NCBI GenBank assembly: GCA_030704615.1
Contig: CM060732.1
Span: 82,981,171 to 83,041,170 of the forward strand
DNA from: Takakia lepidozioides
Taxonomy: Eukaryota > Streptophyta > Takakiopsida > Takakiales > Takakiaceae
DNA: 60,000 nt
Direction of reading: 5' to 3'
The notes under the pieces are model-generated. The model had not been told where the DNA came from. It worked only from the letters and a program-made list of their open reading frames with translations, and made no database searches. Of the stretch, positions 47,473 through 57,475 are shown piece after piece. How positions within the stretch are numbered: position 1 is the first letter of the stretch; every line of letters starts with the position of its first letter. The position numbers and the translations under genes are program-made.

Positions 47473-47961
47473 TTAGAGCCTTGAGCGGATAAATACAACA
47501 GGCTTATTCGTCAGTTCTCTGTGATTCGCCTTCGCTCCTGCATCCTCTTCCCCAGGTGCGTGCAAAATACGACTGTCAGTCACGTTCATCGTTGCTGCTT
47601 CCCCCTTAATCCTACTCACACCTCCGCACTCCACGTCTTTGAGGATTTTCACGTACTCTGGGTCTTGCTTGACTCCGCTCCACTGGATCTTTCCACGATT
47701 TTCTGAACTCTTTCCCTTTCTTTCCCGAACCGTCTTCCGCAAATCCTCGTCAGTCTCTGGACTCTCTTGCCTGCGCCTCTCTCTTGCCTCCTTCCCTGAA
47801 ATCAGAGCTGCAATTGGCTGCTCTCCTCCGAAGATTTCCGGGTTGACATGACGAGCTGCCTTTGTGAGAAGCTCCTGGGACGGCGAACAAATTGCTGACG
47901 ACTTGTCACTGGCACGAGCTGGAACAATGTAGTACAAGAAGAGGCTCACAAGATTATTCAT
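47473..47961 (-). CDS. unrecognised 162-aa protein
   Basis: From ATG 47961 (MNNLVSLFLYYIVPAR) a single open frame runs to a stop at 47473. The N-terminus has a short hydrophobic stretch. The middle is highly charged (KEARERRRQESPETDEDLRK), followed by KIQWSGVKQDPEYVKILKD. The same frame is open further 5-prime to about 48111 without a better start. I do not recognise a family. The composition is coding-like (long ORF, charged amphipathic middle), but an intronless chance ORF cannot be excluded. A LINE poly(A) tail sits about 200 bp upstream of the start, in the presumed promoter. Confidence 0.4.
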   Translation of the reverse strand: MNNLVSLFLYYIVPARASDKSSAICSPSQELLTKAARHVNPEIFGGEQPIAALISGKEARERRRQESPETDEDLRKTVRERKGKSSENRGKIQWSGVKQDPEYVKILKDVECGGVSRIKGEAATMNVTDSRILHAPGEEDAGAKANHRELTNKPVVFIRSRL

Positions 47962-48487
47962 GGAGGATCGTCCTCCTCCCCTGCAAGACCTTCTCCGTCC
48001 ACAATCGTAGCAGATCCGTGAACAACCCAATGCTTTCACACCCACAACCTTCAGCCTGCAGCCTTGCCCAACCAAACCCAACCCAGTGCAGGTAACCCTA
48101 ATTCTACAACTGAGATACACCCACTACAGTCGACCCTAGCTAAATGTGCCCTCTTTTGTTTTTTTTTTTTTTTTAACAGGGGGATTGTCCTGAGAATTTT
48201 ATTAATAAGGTAAGGAAAAAATAACCTTACAAGATGCCATAAGGCAGATTAATAAGGTACCACTCCGAACCCATAGTTCAAATGACAAAGAGTGAAGGGA
48301 ACAAAGCAGAGATAAAGAGCCACCGAGATCACTCTCTAACTAAGCCTAAGGGAAGGAGAGAGAGCCAGAATTAAGTACTCCCTAACAATGCAGAAGGATG
48401 TTACAGGGCTAGGCCCTTTTAACACCTAAGCAAGAATTCCCTTTCCTAGGTCCACTACGCTTGTGCCTCCAGTTCACTTCAGCTTCT

Positions 48488-49585
48488 TCAGATTCCAAGG
48501 GAGTTTGCTTGGTGCTGGTTAAGCTGCCAACAGGCAGGGACGGAGTCTTCCCACACAATCCTTGTGTCTGAAATTCGTCTACAGAAAACGAGGTCCTTCC
48601 CCCATGATTTGTCGAAGGAGGTAAGCAGTTGTGTTCGCCTAGAGCTGCTACACTTGGAAAGAGCTGAAACAAGAACGGACCACGCTTTGCGAGCTTCAGA
48701 CCTAAGATCTGAGTGAGCCAGGTATAGTACTCTCTGCAAGCAGGGCCTCACCCCCTGAAACAACACTGCACATCTCATTTTCCATATCTGCCAAAGGATT
48801 ATCCCTATCAGAGATTCCCAAACTGGACAGGAACAATGAATTCTGCCGTTCTTGGCATTAAGTAATAAAACAGAGGGGGAGGAATTCAGATCAGATGACC
48901 AAAAAGAGTACAAGAGAAGGGCCTTGTCCCACACAGCTCTAGCAAACGGACAAAGGACCAAGCAGTGTTCCATGTCTTCAGCAGCATTAAGATTGCATGA
49001 GACACAATGAGCAGGTGTATCTGAAAGGTGTGCAGCCACTGGCAGGATCCTGTTAACTACCTTCCACAAGAAGGCTGTCACTTTTGAAGCCCTATGCTAT
49101 TTCCAAACATCAGCCCATATTGGCTTCCAGGAAACAGGATGGCCAGGGATATGTTGCCATTTCTGAGTCCATTTACGGTCAAAACCACGCTTTGGCATCA
49201 TCAGCTTATACCTGAGTTTGACAGAATACTTGAAGAAAGGATCGTGGCTCTTGTTCATCCATAGCCACTCGCCTGGGTCAAACTGCAACAGCTTAAGGGG
49301 GGCAGTTAAAAACCACCAGAAGGAATTCTTATATTGCTGCAACTCCAAAGGAGGCATCGGGTTTGGATTGCCAGTGAGCCTACAGATAACTCTGGTTTGA
49401 AAGCAAACGATGGATGTAGGAATACTCACAGACGCCGGTGAGACCAGGGTACCATTTTTGCCAACAGAGAAGCCAGTGCCATGGATTGCAGCTCTGTCTA
49501 TGGAAACTGCAAACAGGGCTTTGGGTTTTGAGTCAAGATAGTAACCAAACCAGCCGGGCACCTTTTGAAGATGAGGCTCATCCAA
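48488..49585 (-). pseudogene. LINE A ORF2 C-terminal zinc-ribbon region
   Basis: Carries FGVAA-like then FDPGEWLWMNKS, FLWKVVNRILPVA and the Cys/His ribbon CVSCNLNAAEDMEHCLVLC, matching the zf-RVT tail of plant L1 ORF2. One in-frame TAG at 49097-49099 interrupts it. The upstream join to the reverse-transcriptase frame needs a frame change near 49570. Confidence 0.85.
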
Positions 49586-51631
49586 CGCTCCGGAAGATCA
49601 TCCATCACCGAATTCCATCCAAGATTAACACGTCTGGCAGAAAGCTGCAGCGCAGCCGTTTCAGCCGAGATAAGAGAGTGAGTGGCATCATCCCAGAAAT
49701 GCAGGATATGAGCCAGACCTGCAGCTTCCCATTCAGCCCATTGTTTAGTGCAGGTAATTAACATCTCTTTATCCCGATTATAGTTGCCAAAGAGGGGTTG
49801 CCTCCGCACTTCACTGAAGTTAGAAGGGCTTATCTGAACCAGGAAAGGGCGCAACTTGCACCATGCCTGCAAACAGATCAATTGCCACGCTCTGGAACCC
49901 CGACAAGGGTTAGCATTTAGTTTCCCACCCTGAACAATCCATCTCAGCGAATGAGCCCACTTGTCACTGGTGCGAGGCATAGCAGCCAGCAGGTGCTGAC
50001 TGACCAGTCGACTCCAAGGGCTAGTAAGGTGAGTCAGCGTTCTAGGAACCCACTTAGCAAGAAGCGCAGTGATCTGCGTTTGAGGATCCAATACACCCAA
50101 ACCTCCATTCTTTTTACTTTGAGTCAGCTGATCCCAGCTGACTAAGGCTCTTTTGTTGGATGAGGTTGAAGTAGCTCCCCAAATGAAGTTCCTCATCATT
50201 GACTTAACCTTCTTTATAATCAAAGATCCAGGAGACCACACCGAGGCCAGGAACCACAAGGATGCAAGAAGGACTTGATTAACAATCATGGCTCTGCCCA
50301 CTACCGAGAGATGCAATGAACACCAATGCGAAAGCTTCCTTTTCAACTTTGAAAGGACAACAGCAAACCTGATATCATCATTAAGGTCAGTGCCCACCAA
50401 CTGGCCCAGCAACTCGTGCGATTCCAAAAGCCATCTCAAGCCCAGCTCTATTCCCCAAGGGGCAATGTGGGAAGCTGTAGAGGGATCCGTTAGTTGGCTC
50501 AACAAGCCTACAGACTTCTTCCAATTTATTTTAAGGCCAGATGTACTACAAAAGGCTGCCAGCGAGCTTAGAGCAGCATTGACATTGGATATAGAGGAGT
50601 TGTTAATAAACAGAGAGGTATCATCAGCATACAGCAAAGATCTGATGGAGGAAGAAGGGGAATTACTAGAGGAGTTGGGGATAACCAGGCCCAAAGTGTC
50701 TTGCCTTTTATCCAACAAATGTCCGAGACCATCCGCAGCCACTAAAAACAAAAAGGGAGCGAGCAGCAGCCCTGTCTGACCGACTTAAAGAGGGGGAAGG
50801 CTTTGGAGACCACTCCATTAACCATGACCCTGCTTGAGGCTGAAGAAAGAAGAATATGTACATCCACTTAAGAAAGTTCCCATTGATACCAGACACTTCC
50901 AAGGCCCCCAAAAGATATCTCCAGTTTATGTTATCAAATGCCTTTTCAAAGTCTAACATCAAAAGAGCCAGGGGTTGATTATCTAAGCGAGCCAGATGCA
51001 GGGCTTCATTGGTGAGAAGGATATTATCGAGAATCATTCTATGTTTCATGAACCCTGTCTGTTCTGGTCTTATCAGCTTAGACAACAAGGGCTGCAGACG
51101 TCTCGCAAGCGCCTTGGCAATGATTTTGTAAGTAGAATTCAACAACATAATGGGTCTATAGTTAGAAAGCAAGTCATGGTCACCTTTTTTGTACACTAGG
51201 GTGATGACTCCTTGCGATAACTAAGAGGGCATTATCCCTTTGGCCAAAATATCGTTGGCCATTCGCAGGAAGTCTTCCCCAGCTTCCTCCAACCGGGCTT
51301 TGAAGAACTCCACCGGCAGCCCATCCAGACCTGGTGTCTTGAGAGAGCTCAGAGCTTCAACAGCCTCCAGAAGCTCGGAGGCAGTGAAGGGAGCAGATAG
51401 ACCAATCTGGTAATCATTGGAAAGGATACTAGGAAAGGAGTGAAGGACTTCAGACATGTATTCCGAATGTCGAGGGTCATCCAAATCTGCAGAGAAAAGA
51501 GTGGCAAAGTGCTCAGCGGCTGCAGCTGCCATTTCCATGGGCTGAGATATGGTATCACCACTAGGAACCTTAATGGCACTGAGATGAGTGGCATCCCTCC
51601 TTTGCCTCACCTTCTGTCTACATGCAATCAA
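49498..51631 (-). pseudogene. LINE A reverse transcriptase
   Basis: Reverse transcriptase motifs in order: LKTPGLDGLPVEFFK, then NYRPIMLLNSTYKIIAKALA, GFMKHRMILDNILLTNEAL, LLMLDFEKAFDNINW and the catalytic LLYADDTSLF. The downstream connection region contains NFIWGA and NGGLGV. A TAG at about 51223 splits the N-terminal segment from the palm, and a frame change occurs near 50730. The catalytic aspartates are present, but the protein cannot be made whole. Confidence 0.93.
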
Positions 51632-52431
51632 CCCGCTTTAAAATGTTGGGATTTAGCCTGAAATAACCTCTTCTTTTGGTATGCAGGCCAGGTGGTCTAA
51701 ATTCCGTAGAAACCACAGCATGATCAAATTCAGCAAGGATTGGAGCCTGAGTCATACCTTTAGACCATGCGAGGGGAGATTGGGAACAGTAAATTTTGTC
51801 CAGGCGGGCCATACATAAATGTGGAGGAGCTCTCAGATTGGACCATGTGAACCTTAGATCAGGTGAGGAGTCTGAAAAAATGTCCACCAGCCCCACTGAG
51901 AAGCAAAGCATATCCCATGCAATTTGTTCCAAATTAGATAAAGAGTGAGAGGCATGCACCAGCCTATCATTGTAACTATCAACCATGTTGAAGTCACCAG
52001 CTAGGACCCAATTGAGAATTTCAGGAAAGCTAGTAATCTTATCTCTGATCTTCAGTGAAGAGACATTGGACCCGACCTTGAACCCAGGTCTGACCGTTAT
52101 TAATTGAGACAGCGATAGATGGGGAAGCCGAGGAAGCCAAAATTGCGGTTCCCCCACTGGAGGAGGAGATAGTGGGATTCCACCAAGCAACTTGAGATGG
52201 CCAAAAACTATTGCCAATGGATCTGCTTTTATTGTCATCCAACTTAGTCTCTTGGAGGAAAATGAGTGCGGGGGAAGAAATAAAGGAGGAGGCCCAAAGT
52301 TTGACACGCCTTCTATTAGGCATAATGGTATCTGAGCCCATACCACGAATGTTCCAAGAATGCAAGGACCAGGTCATGTAGGAAATAGCTGGCAGCCCGT
52401 AGAGAAAACTCTGGGATTTGATGGCCGACAA
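51618..52431 (-). pseudogene. LINE A AP-like endonuclease
   Basis: Begins SLHSWNIRGMG, continues LIFLQETKLDD (catalytic Glu region), then WVLAGDFNMV (catalytic Asp/Asn) and ends with an EFDHAVV-like Asp-His motif, the exonuclease-endonuclease-phosphatase fold used by L1 elements to nick target DNA. The two halves lie in different frames, changing near 52050, and another frame change joins it to the reverse transcriptase. Confidence 0.9.
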
Positions 52432-52472
52432 GGCAAAGAAAAGATGAAGATGTAGGAAGGGGATGGGGAGCC

Positions 52473-53187
52473 TTAGGTTATCTTTGCCAGTAACAGGGCC
52501 GGGGTACCTTCAAGAAGGCTGAAGATTATCGGGGTAATGTGAACACCCACATAGACTGGACCATCAGAAAGAGAGGGGTCATCAGGAAGAAGAAGCCTGC
52601 GGAAGGATTTGAGTCTTCTACAGAAAGCACCCAAGTTATCCATCTCGCCATTGCCAATCTTGTAAATTACAGCTTCCGCTCTGGAACGGGCAATCATTGG
52701 CGCAGGAGAGCTCAAAAACTCTCTTACATTAAACTGAATGGCAGAGGCAGGAGAGGATAACAATCTAGGTCTTTTGGCAGGATGCCCGTTGGACGGAGAT
52801 GGGTTGTCACCAGCATTTCCACCCTGGCCCTGAGTATTGCCTGCACAAATGCGGTCACTCTCCCTGTGCCTCGCTTCATTAACCTTTCCCTGCGTTGCTA
52901 TCACAGAAGGAGAAATGGCATTAGACAACTTGGCCTTCTTGTTTTGTGGGCAATCGACTTTGATATGCCCTTCCTTGTGACACAGATGACAAAGCACATT
53001 TAATGACTCCTCCAGCACTGCCACCGTGATAAATGAGTTGTCCAACGTTGGGAGCTTGAGGGAGGCCTCGATCTTTGAATCCTTAGGCATCCACACCACG
53101 ATTTTAGGGACTCCCGAGTCCCATGTGTGATCAAAGCTGGTTACTGAATCAATACTGAGGAGGTCTTCTTCACCCAAATCATCAACA
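52473..53187 (-). pseudogene. LINE A ORF1 remnant with CCHC zinc knuckle
   Basis: An open frame of about 235 residues with VPKIVVWMPKD, then the zinc knuckle CHLCHKEGHIKVDC (C-x2-C-x4-H-x4-C), then a Ser/Pro/Lys-rich tail with PAKRPRLLSSP. This is the plant L1 ORF1 layout, nucleic-acid chaperone and RNP former. The N-terminal DUF4283-type part is absent because the frame runs into the LINE B 3-prime end at 53188. Confidence 0.85.
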
Positions 53188-53788
53188 TTTTTTATTTTTT
53201 TTTGGTGAAAGGGGATGAGGCCCAAGTTGTTAGTTTTATTGAATATTATTGAAGGGAAAAAAATTAAAACCCTTACATGCCCGTAGGCTGCCATGAGGCC
53301 TATCACACGATAAACGTGTTGGAGAATCCATGAGAATAGAGACCGGATGCCTGCCATGAGGCAAAGAGCTGATTTTTGTCTAGGACCTAGATCTGAAGCA
53401 ACGCCCAAGCTAGGGATCTGACTTTATAAGGATGAGACTGATGGCGGAAAAAGGGGCGGTAAGACCAATATGACCAAGGTGACAGACGGATCGATGATGA
53501 GGAAGACCGAGGAGAAGCCCTGACTGAGGGAAACACTGTTGCATGGAATCTAACCTAAGAACTGCAACCGAGCCCGAGAGGCCACCTTCACATGTTTCCA
53601 ATTGATGTCTGATTTGTCAAATTCCGGAGATGCCGAAGATGAGGGCCCAGTGATGCCTCCAAGGTTCGGGAATTCCTCGAGCATGAGCCTGCTCCAGTGC
53701 ATCTGCAAATGAGTCCCTCCCTCCCCCATGTGTCTTGGAAAATGGCGAGGAAGGTGAACTGGCGTTGAGGCTTCCTGGTGATTTCTGC

Positions 53789-54611
53789 TCACATTTTTGC
53801 CCAAGCCAGTTTAGCAGCAACCGTCAAGTCAAAAAACACTTGAGTGAGGATGGCGGTGGGCGAGGTATTGTGCAAGTCCAAAGTCCATCTGCATCTGGCT
53901 TTCCATAATTGCCATAGAGTTGCAGATCTTAAGGCTTCAAAAACTGGACAGTCTGTTGCCCTGGATTTTTCGTTCTGATTGTAGTTGAGAAGCAAGGCAA
54001 TGGGCCCGAAAGGGGGTTGTCCCCAAGGGCGATAGAAGGGCAGGATTAGGTGCCAGATCGTCATTGGGGCAATGCAGAAAAGAAGGCAGTGTTCCAAGCT
54101 TTCAATTGTATCTATTGAACAGCATTTGCACAGGAGAGCATCCTGGAAACCTAGATATTGCCCTACCTTCAATACCCTGTTGGCAACTTGCCAAAGAAAA
54201 GCACTGAGTTTTGCTGGTTTTGCCTTGTCCCAGATCAGACTCCAAATACTGTTCCAGTTTTCCATCATGAAGCCTTCGTGCCCCCATCTAGTGTTCCATT
54301 TGACATAAACTGGTTTTGTTGAGTGCCCTGTAAGCCTTTTTCGAAGAGAAAGCAAAGAAGGGCTGGGGGGAGGTTCCGAATTTCCAAAGCCATTCAGCTG
54401 GGTCAATCTACAGATTTTGCAGTTGATGGCCTCCAATCCAGGTGAACCTTTCTTTTGCTATCCAGGCTGAGGTGGGGGCAGAGGGTTGAAGTTTTTGAAT
54501 CTGAGCTCCAATGACAGATGGGTAGTTGCAGGGTTGAGTGGACCAAAAACGGCAGATCCTGCTCCATGAAAGTCCATGACCAAAAAACAAAAAGTTGATG
54601 ATAATATCCAA
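53789..54611 (-). pseudogene. LINE B C-terminal zinc-ribbon region
   Basis: Two overlapping frames give SAWIAKERFTWIGG and then FLWQVANRVLKVG, CKCCSIDTIESLEHCLLFC and ATLWQLWKARCRW. This parallels the LINE A tail (FLWKVVNRILPV, CVSCNLNAAEDMEHC), showing the same ORF2 architecture at a clear sequence distance. Confidence 0.85.
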
Positions 54612-55300
54612 AATATTTTTTTAAGTGATAGATAATCGTATACTGAACATATTTAGTAAAGAGTTCTACCCCAAATATTAAAGATATAATTCATTAAACA
54701 TTATAGTCTATTATTTAGAGAAATTATGAAAAACTAAAAATTAGAGTTTAAAAAATAAATTCAATATGCCACCTAACCATTGAAGATTAGAGGTTTTTAT
54801 ACTTCTAGAAAAAAAATGACACCCAAAATCCAAAAAACAAGATGAGCTATGGACTTTTCAAAAAACGCCTATTTTTTTGACATATATTAGTCCATATGAG
54901 TCAAATGACAACTGATTTTTCCACTTCAAATCCATACCTATGATGTGGACCAAAATGGCCACCTTAAGTCCAAATTTCAATGGAATTCACCAATGGCACA
55001 TATGAGAACTTGAGTCCATTTTAATTCCATTCACTACGGTAACAGTCCACAATGACGGTGTTCAAAAGTCCATAGCAGAGTCATTTCTTATCGGATTCAT
55101 GATTGGAGAGTTGCTATGGGTGCGTATTGAAGCTAGGAATCCAATGACATATATATTTTCTGGTTTTAATGAGTTAATTCAAATTCAATTGATGACACCA
55201 TCAATTGCAGTCATCTAAAACTGTGCCGGTAACATCCATTTTGGTCCAGTCAACCCTGCATTCACCCAGATGCGAGCTGGTCTTGCTCTCGCAGAGGGGG
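54612..55300. other. A/T-rich insertion inside LINE B
   Basis: By comparison with LINE A, the ORF2 connection region should continue across this interval but does not. The block is A/T-rich and repeats AGTCCAT and GGACCAAAAT-like words. GACCAAAA near 54577 and TTTTGGTC near 55237 are inverted, but I see no convincing TSD, so the element type is open. Confidence 0.5.
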
Positions 55301-55307
55301 TAATGGC

Positions 55308-57397
55308 TTATTGAGGACTTAGAAGAGACAACATACCAGAGAAGGGGTCAGCTAGGAACTTGTAACCTATGAGCATCGCATTCTGAGTTGCGGTAACATA
55401 AAGGACTTGGAACTCCCTGTCTTCAAACATCACCCAATGGGTTGGCCTTTTTGGGAGATCACCAGCAGCAAGCAGCGTTCTCCAAGGGTCTGGGACAAAG
55501 GCTAGGACCTGATGAATTCCGGAAGTCAGTCTGCGGGAACCCAAAGCATCTTGGAGAGAAGCTGGTGTGTTGATCCAGAGGTCACTTACTTTGCTAATGC
55601 CTCCCAAGCCGCCCACCTCTTGGCTTGCTCTTTCTCAAGCATGGATGGATTGGCCGAGTTGAGGAAGAGCTGTTGTCTAAGGGTTTCTTGGAAGGTAGTG
55701 GGTGCTTGCTTTATCGAAAAAGGCCTAAACCTGTTCCAAGCTCTCCAGATGGAGGTCCAGAGGGGAGATCCCACTATCTTGTGGTTGAAACCCTGAGCAA
55801 TCCAACGCAACGAGGGGGCCCAAGAGGTAGATTGGAGAGGGGAACTGGCAGATATGTTAGCGGTAATTAACAATTTCCACCATCCCCCTTCAGGACCCAA
55901 AAAGTGAGGAATCCATTTTCCAGCTAGCAGGGCTTGAATTTGAGTGCCAGGATCGAAAACCCCCAGACCCCCCAGTTTTTTTGGCTGGCAGATTTGATGC
56001 CACGAAACCTGCGGGCGTTTGTATTGCTCATAACATTGAGCCCCCCAAATGAAGTTGCGCACACAACGCTTGACCTCCTGAATTATTTTCGAGTTAGGGC
56101 CCCAAGTTGATGCAAAATACCAGATTCCCGCTTGCAGGGTTTGGTTGGCTGCTAGGGCTCTTCCTGTAAGAGATAGGTGTCTGGATCCCCAATAAACCAT
56201 TTGTCTCTTGAGATTTTTGATTGTGGGTTCCATTCTTTGCTCATCAGAGTTGTTATTGCCAAATGTATGGCCCAACAGAGTAGTGGTCTCCCCGTCCTTC
56301 AACCAGACCAAGCCAAGGCCAGATCCCTATGTAGGAACAATACCAATTCTAGATTGAGAGGAGTCCCCCACTAGAAGAGCTTTGGTTTTGGACCAATTAA
56401 CCCGAAACCCATAGATGGTACAAAACTTGAGGAGGGTATCTTCTGCAACTTGCTGGGTGGAGGGATGTGCCTCTAGGAGCAGGAACGTATCGTCCACAAA
56501 CATAGAATCCTTGACCTAAATCCACAACTGGGATTTTGGGTTTTTAAGCCTAAGTCCCTTGATCAGGAGGTTGTCATCTAGGAGGTAACCCAGGGCATCA
56601 GCCACAAAAAAGAAGAGGAAGGGTGCCAAAGGGCAACCCTGCCTGACAGACCTCTGGAGCCAAAATTCTTTGGAGACATGTCCGTTAATTATGACCCTAC
56701 TGGTGGAATTGAAGAGAAGAATTTGGACCCACTGGCAAAAGCCATGAGGTAAACCTACTCTGCGAAGAACTGCCAACAATAAATTCCAATCCACCCTATC
56801 AAAGGCCTTTTCAAAGTCTAGAAGCCAAAGCGCTAGAGCCTGGTTGGAGTTTTTGGCGAAGATAGAGGCTTCATGGGCAAGGAGGACATTGTCCAGGATG
56901 TATCTACCTTTAATAAAACCCGCCTGGCCTGTCCGGATAATAGTGGGGAGCAAAGGTTGGATACAGAGTGCCAATGCTTTGGCAATTATCTTGTAGGAGA
57001 CATTGAGGAGAGTGATTGGCCTATAGTTACTGATATCAGCCCTATCCCCTTTCTTGAAGAGAAGGGTGATGACTCCTTGCGACATCTGGTTTGGCATCAG
57101 TCCTCTTTTTGTGATTTCATTGGCCATGTTGCAGAAGTCACCAGAAATTTTGGGCCATAGAGCCTTGTAAAACTCGACTGGCATACCGTCTATCCCTGGG
57201 CTCTTGTTGCTACTCATGAGATGTAAGGCTTTTCCCAGCTCCTCTGGAGTGAATTCAGCTTGGAGGGGCGCCGCCTCGGAGCCGACCAACTTGACTGGAA
57301 TGGTCTGCAGGTATTGCACAAGAAGGGGATTTTGGTGTTTTGGTCCTGGGGGTCCCTTGAAAAGAGGGAGCTGAAATGGGAGAAGGCTTTGTTGCAA
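55308..57397 (-). pseudogene. LINE B reverse transcriptase
   Basis: Shows NKSPGIDGMPVEFYKALW, NYRPITLLNVSYKIIAKALA, GFIKGRYILDNVLLAHEA, LWLLDFEKAFDRVDW and QGCPLAPFLF. A TAG follows at about 56516, after which the active-site FVDDTFLLLE is found in the same frame. Then come YFASTWGP, NFIWGA and LGGLGVFDPGTQI in a further segment (56311-55586). The YADD box is FVDD here. Stop and frame changes make it inactive. Confidence 0.92.
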
Positions 57398-57475
57398 AGT
57401 TCTCTAGGGATAGAGGATTTGGTGCCTATATTGTCTATGTAAAGCTCTCTAATCTTATGTGCGCATTCTTGACAG

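Larger units (their letters stand above)
48158..53187 (-). mobile_element. L1-type LINE A, nearly complete but decayed
   Basis: In 5-prime to 3-prime order on the minus strand: a gag-like ORF1 remnant, an AP endonuclease, a reverse transcriptase and a C-terminal zinc-ribbon domain, ending in a poly(A) seen as a T-run at 48159-48174. The domain order is that of plant L1 elements. Several frameshifts and in-frame stops make it inactive. Its 5-prime edge abuts the poly(A) of LINE B, so the N-terminal part of ORF1 is missing. Confidence 0.93.
53188..57450 (-). mobile_element. L1-type LINE B, 5-prime truncated
   Basis: Same orientation as LINE A. The poly(A) appears as a T-rich run at 53188-53203 with a 3-prime UTR upstream on the minus strand. 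It carries only reverse transcriptase and C-terminal zinc-ribbon segments, with no endonuclease, so it is 5-prime truncated at about 57450. A 0.7-kb A/T-rich block interrupts it, and it has several stops and frame changes. Its 5-prime end lies about 25 bp from a plus-strand exon acceptor. Confidence 0.9.
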
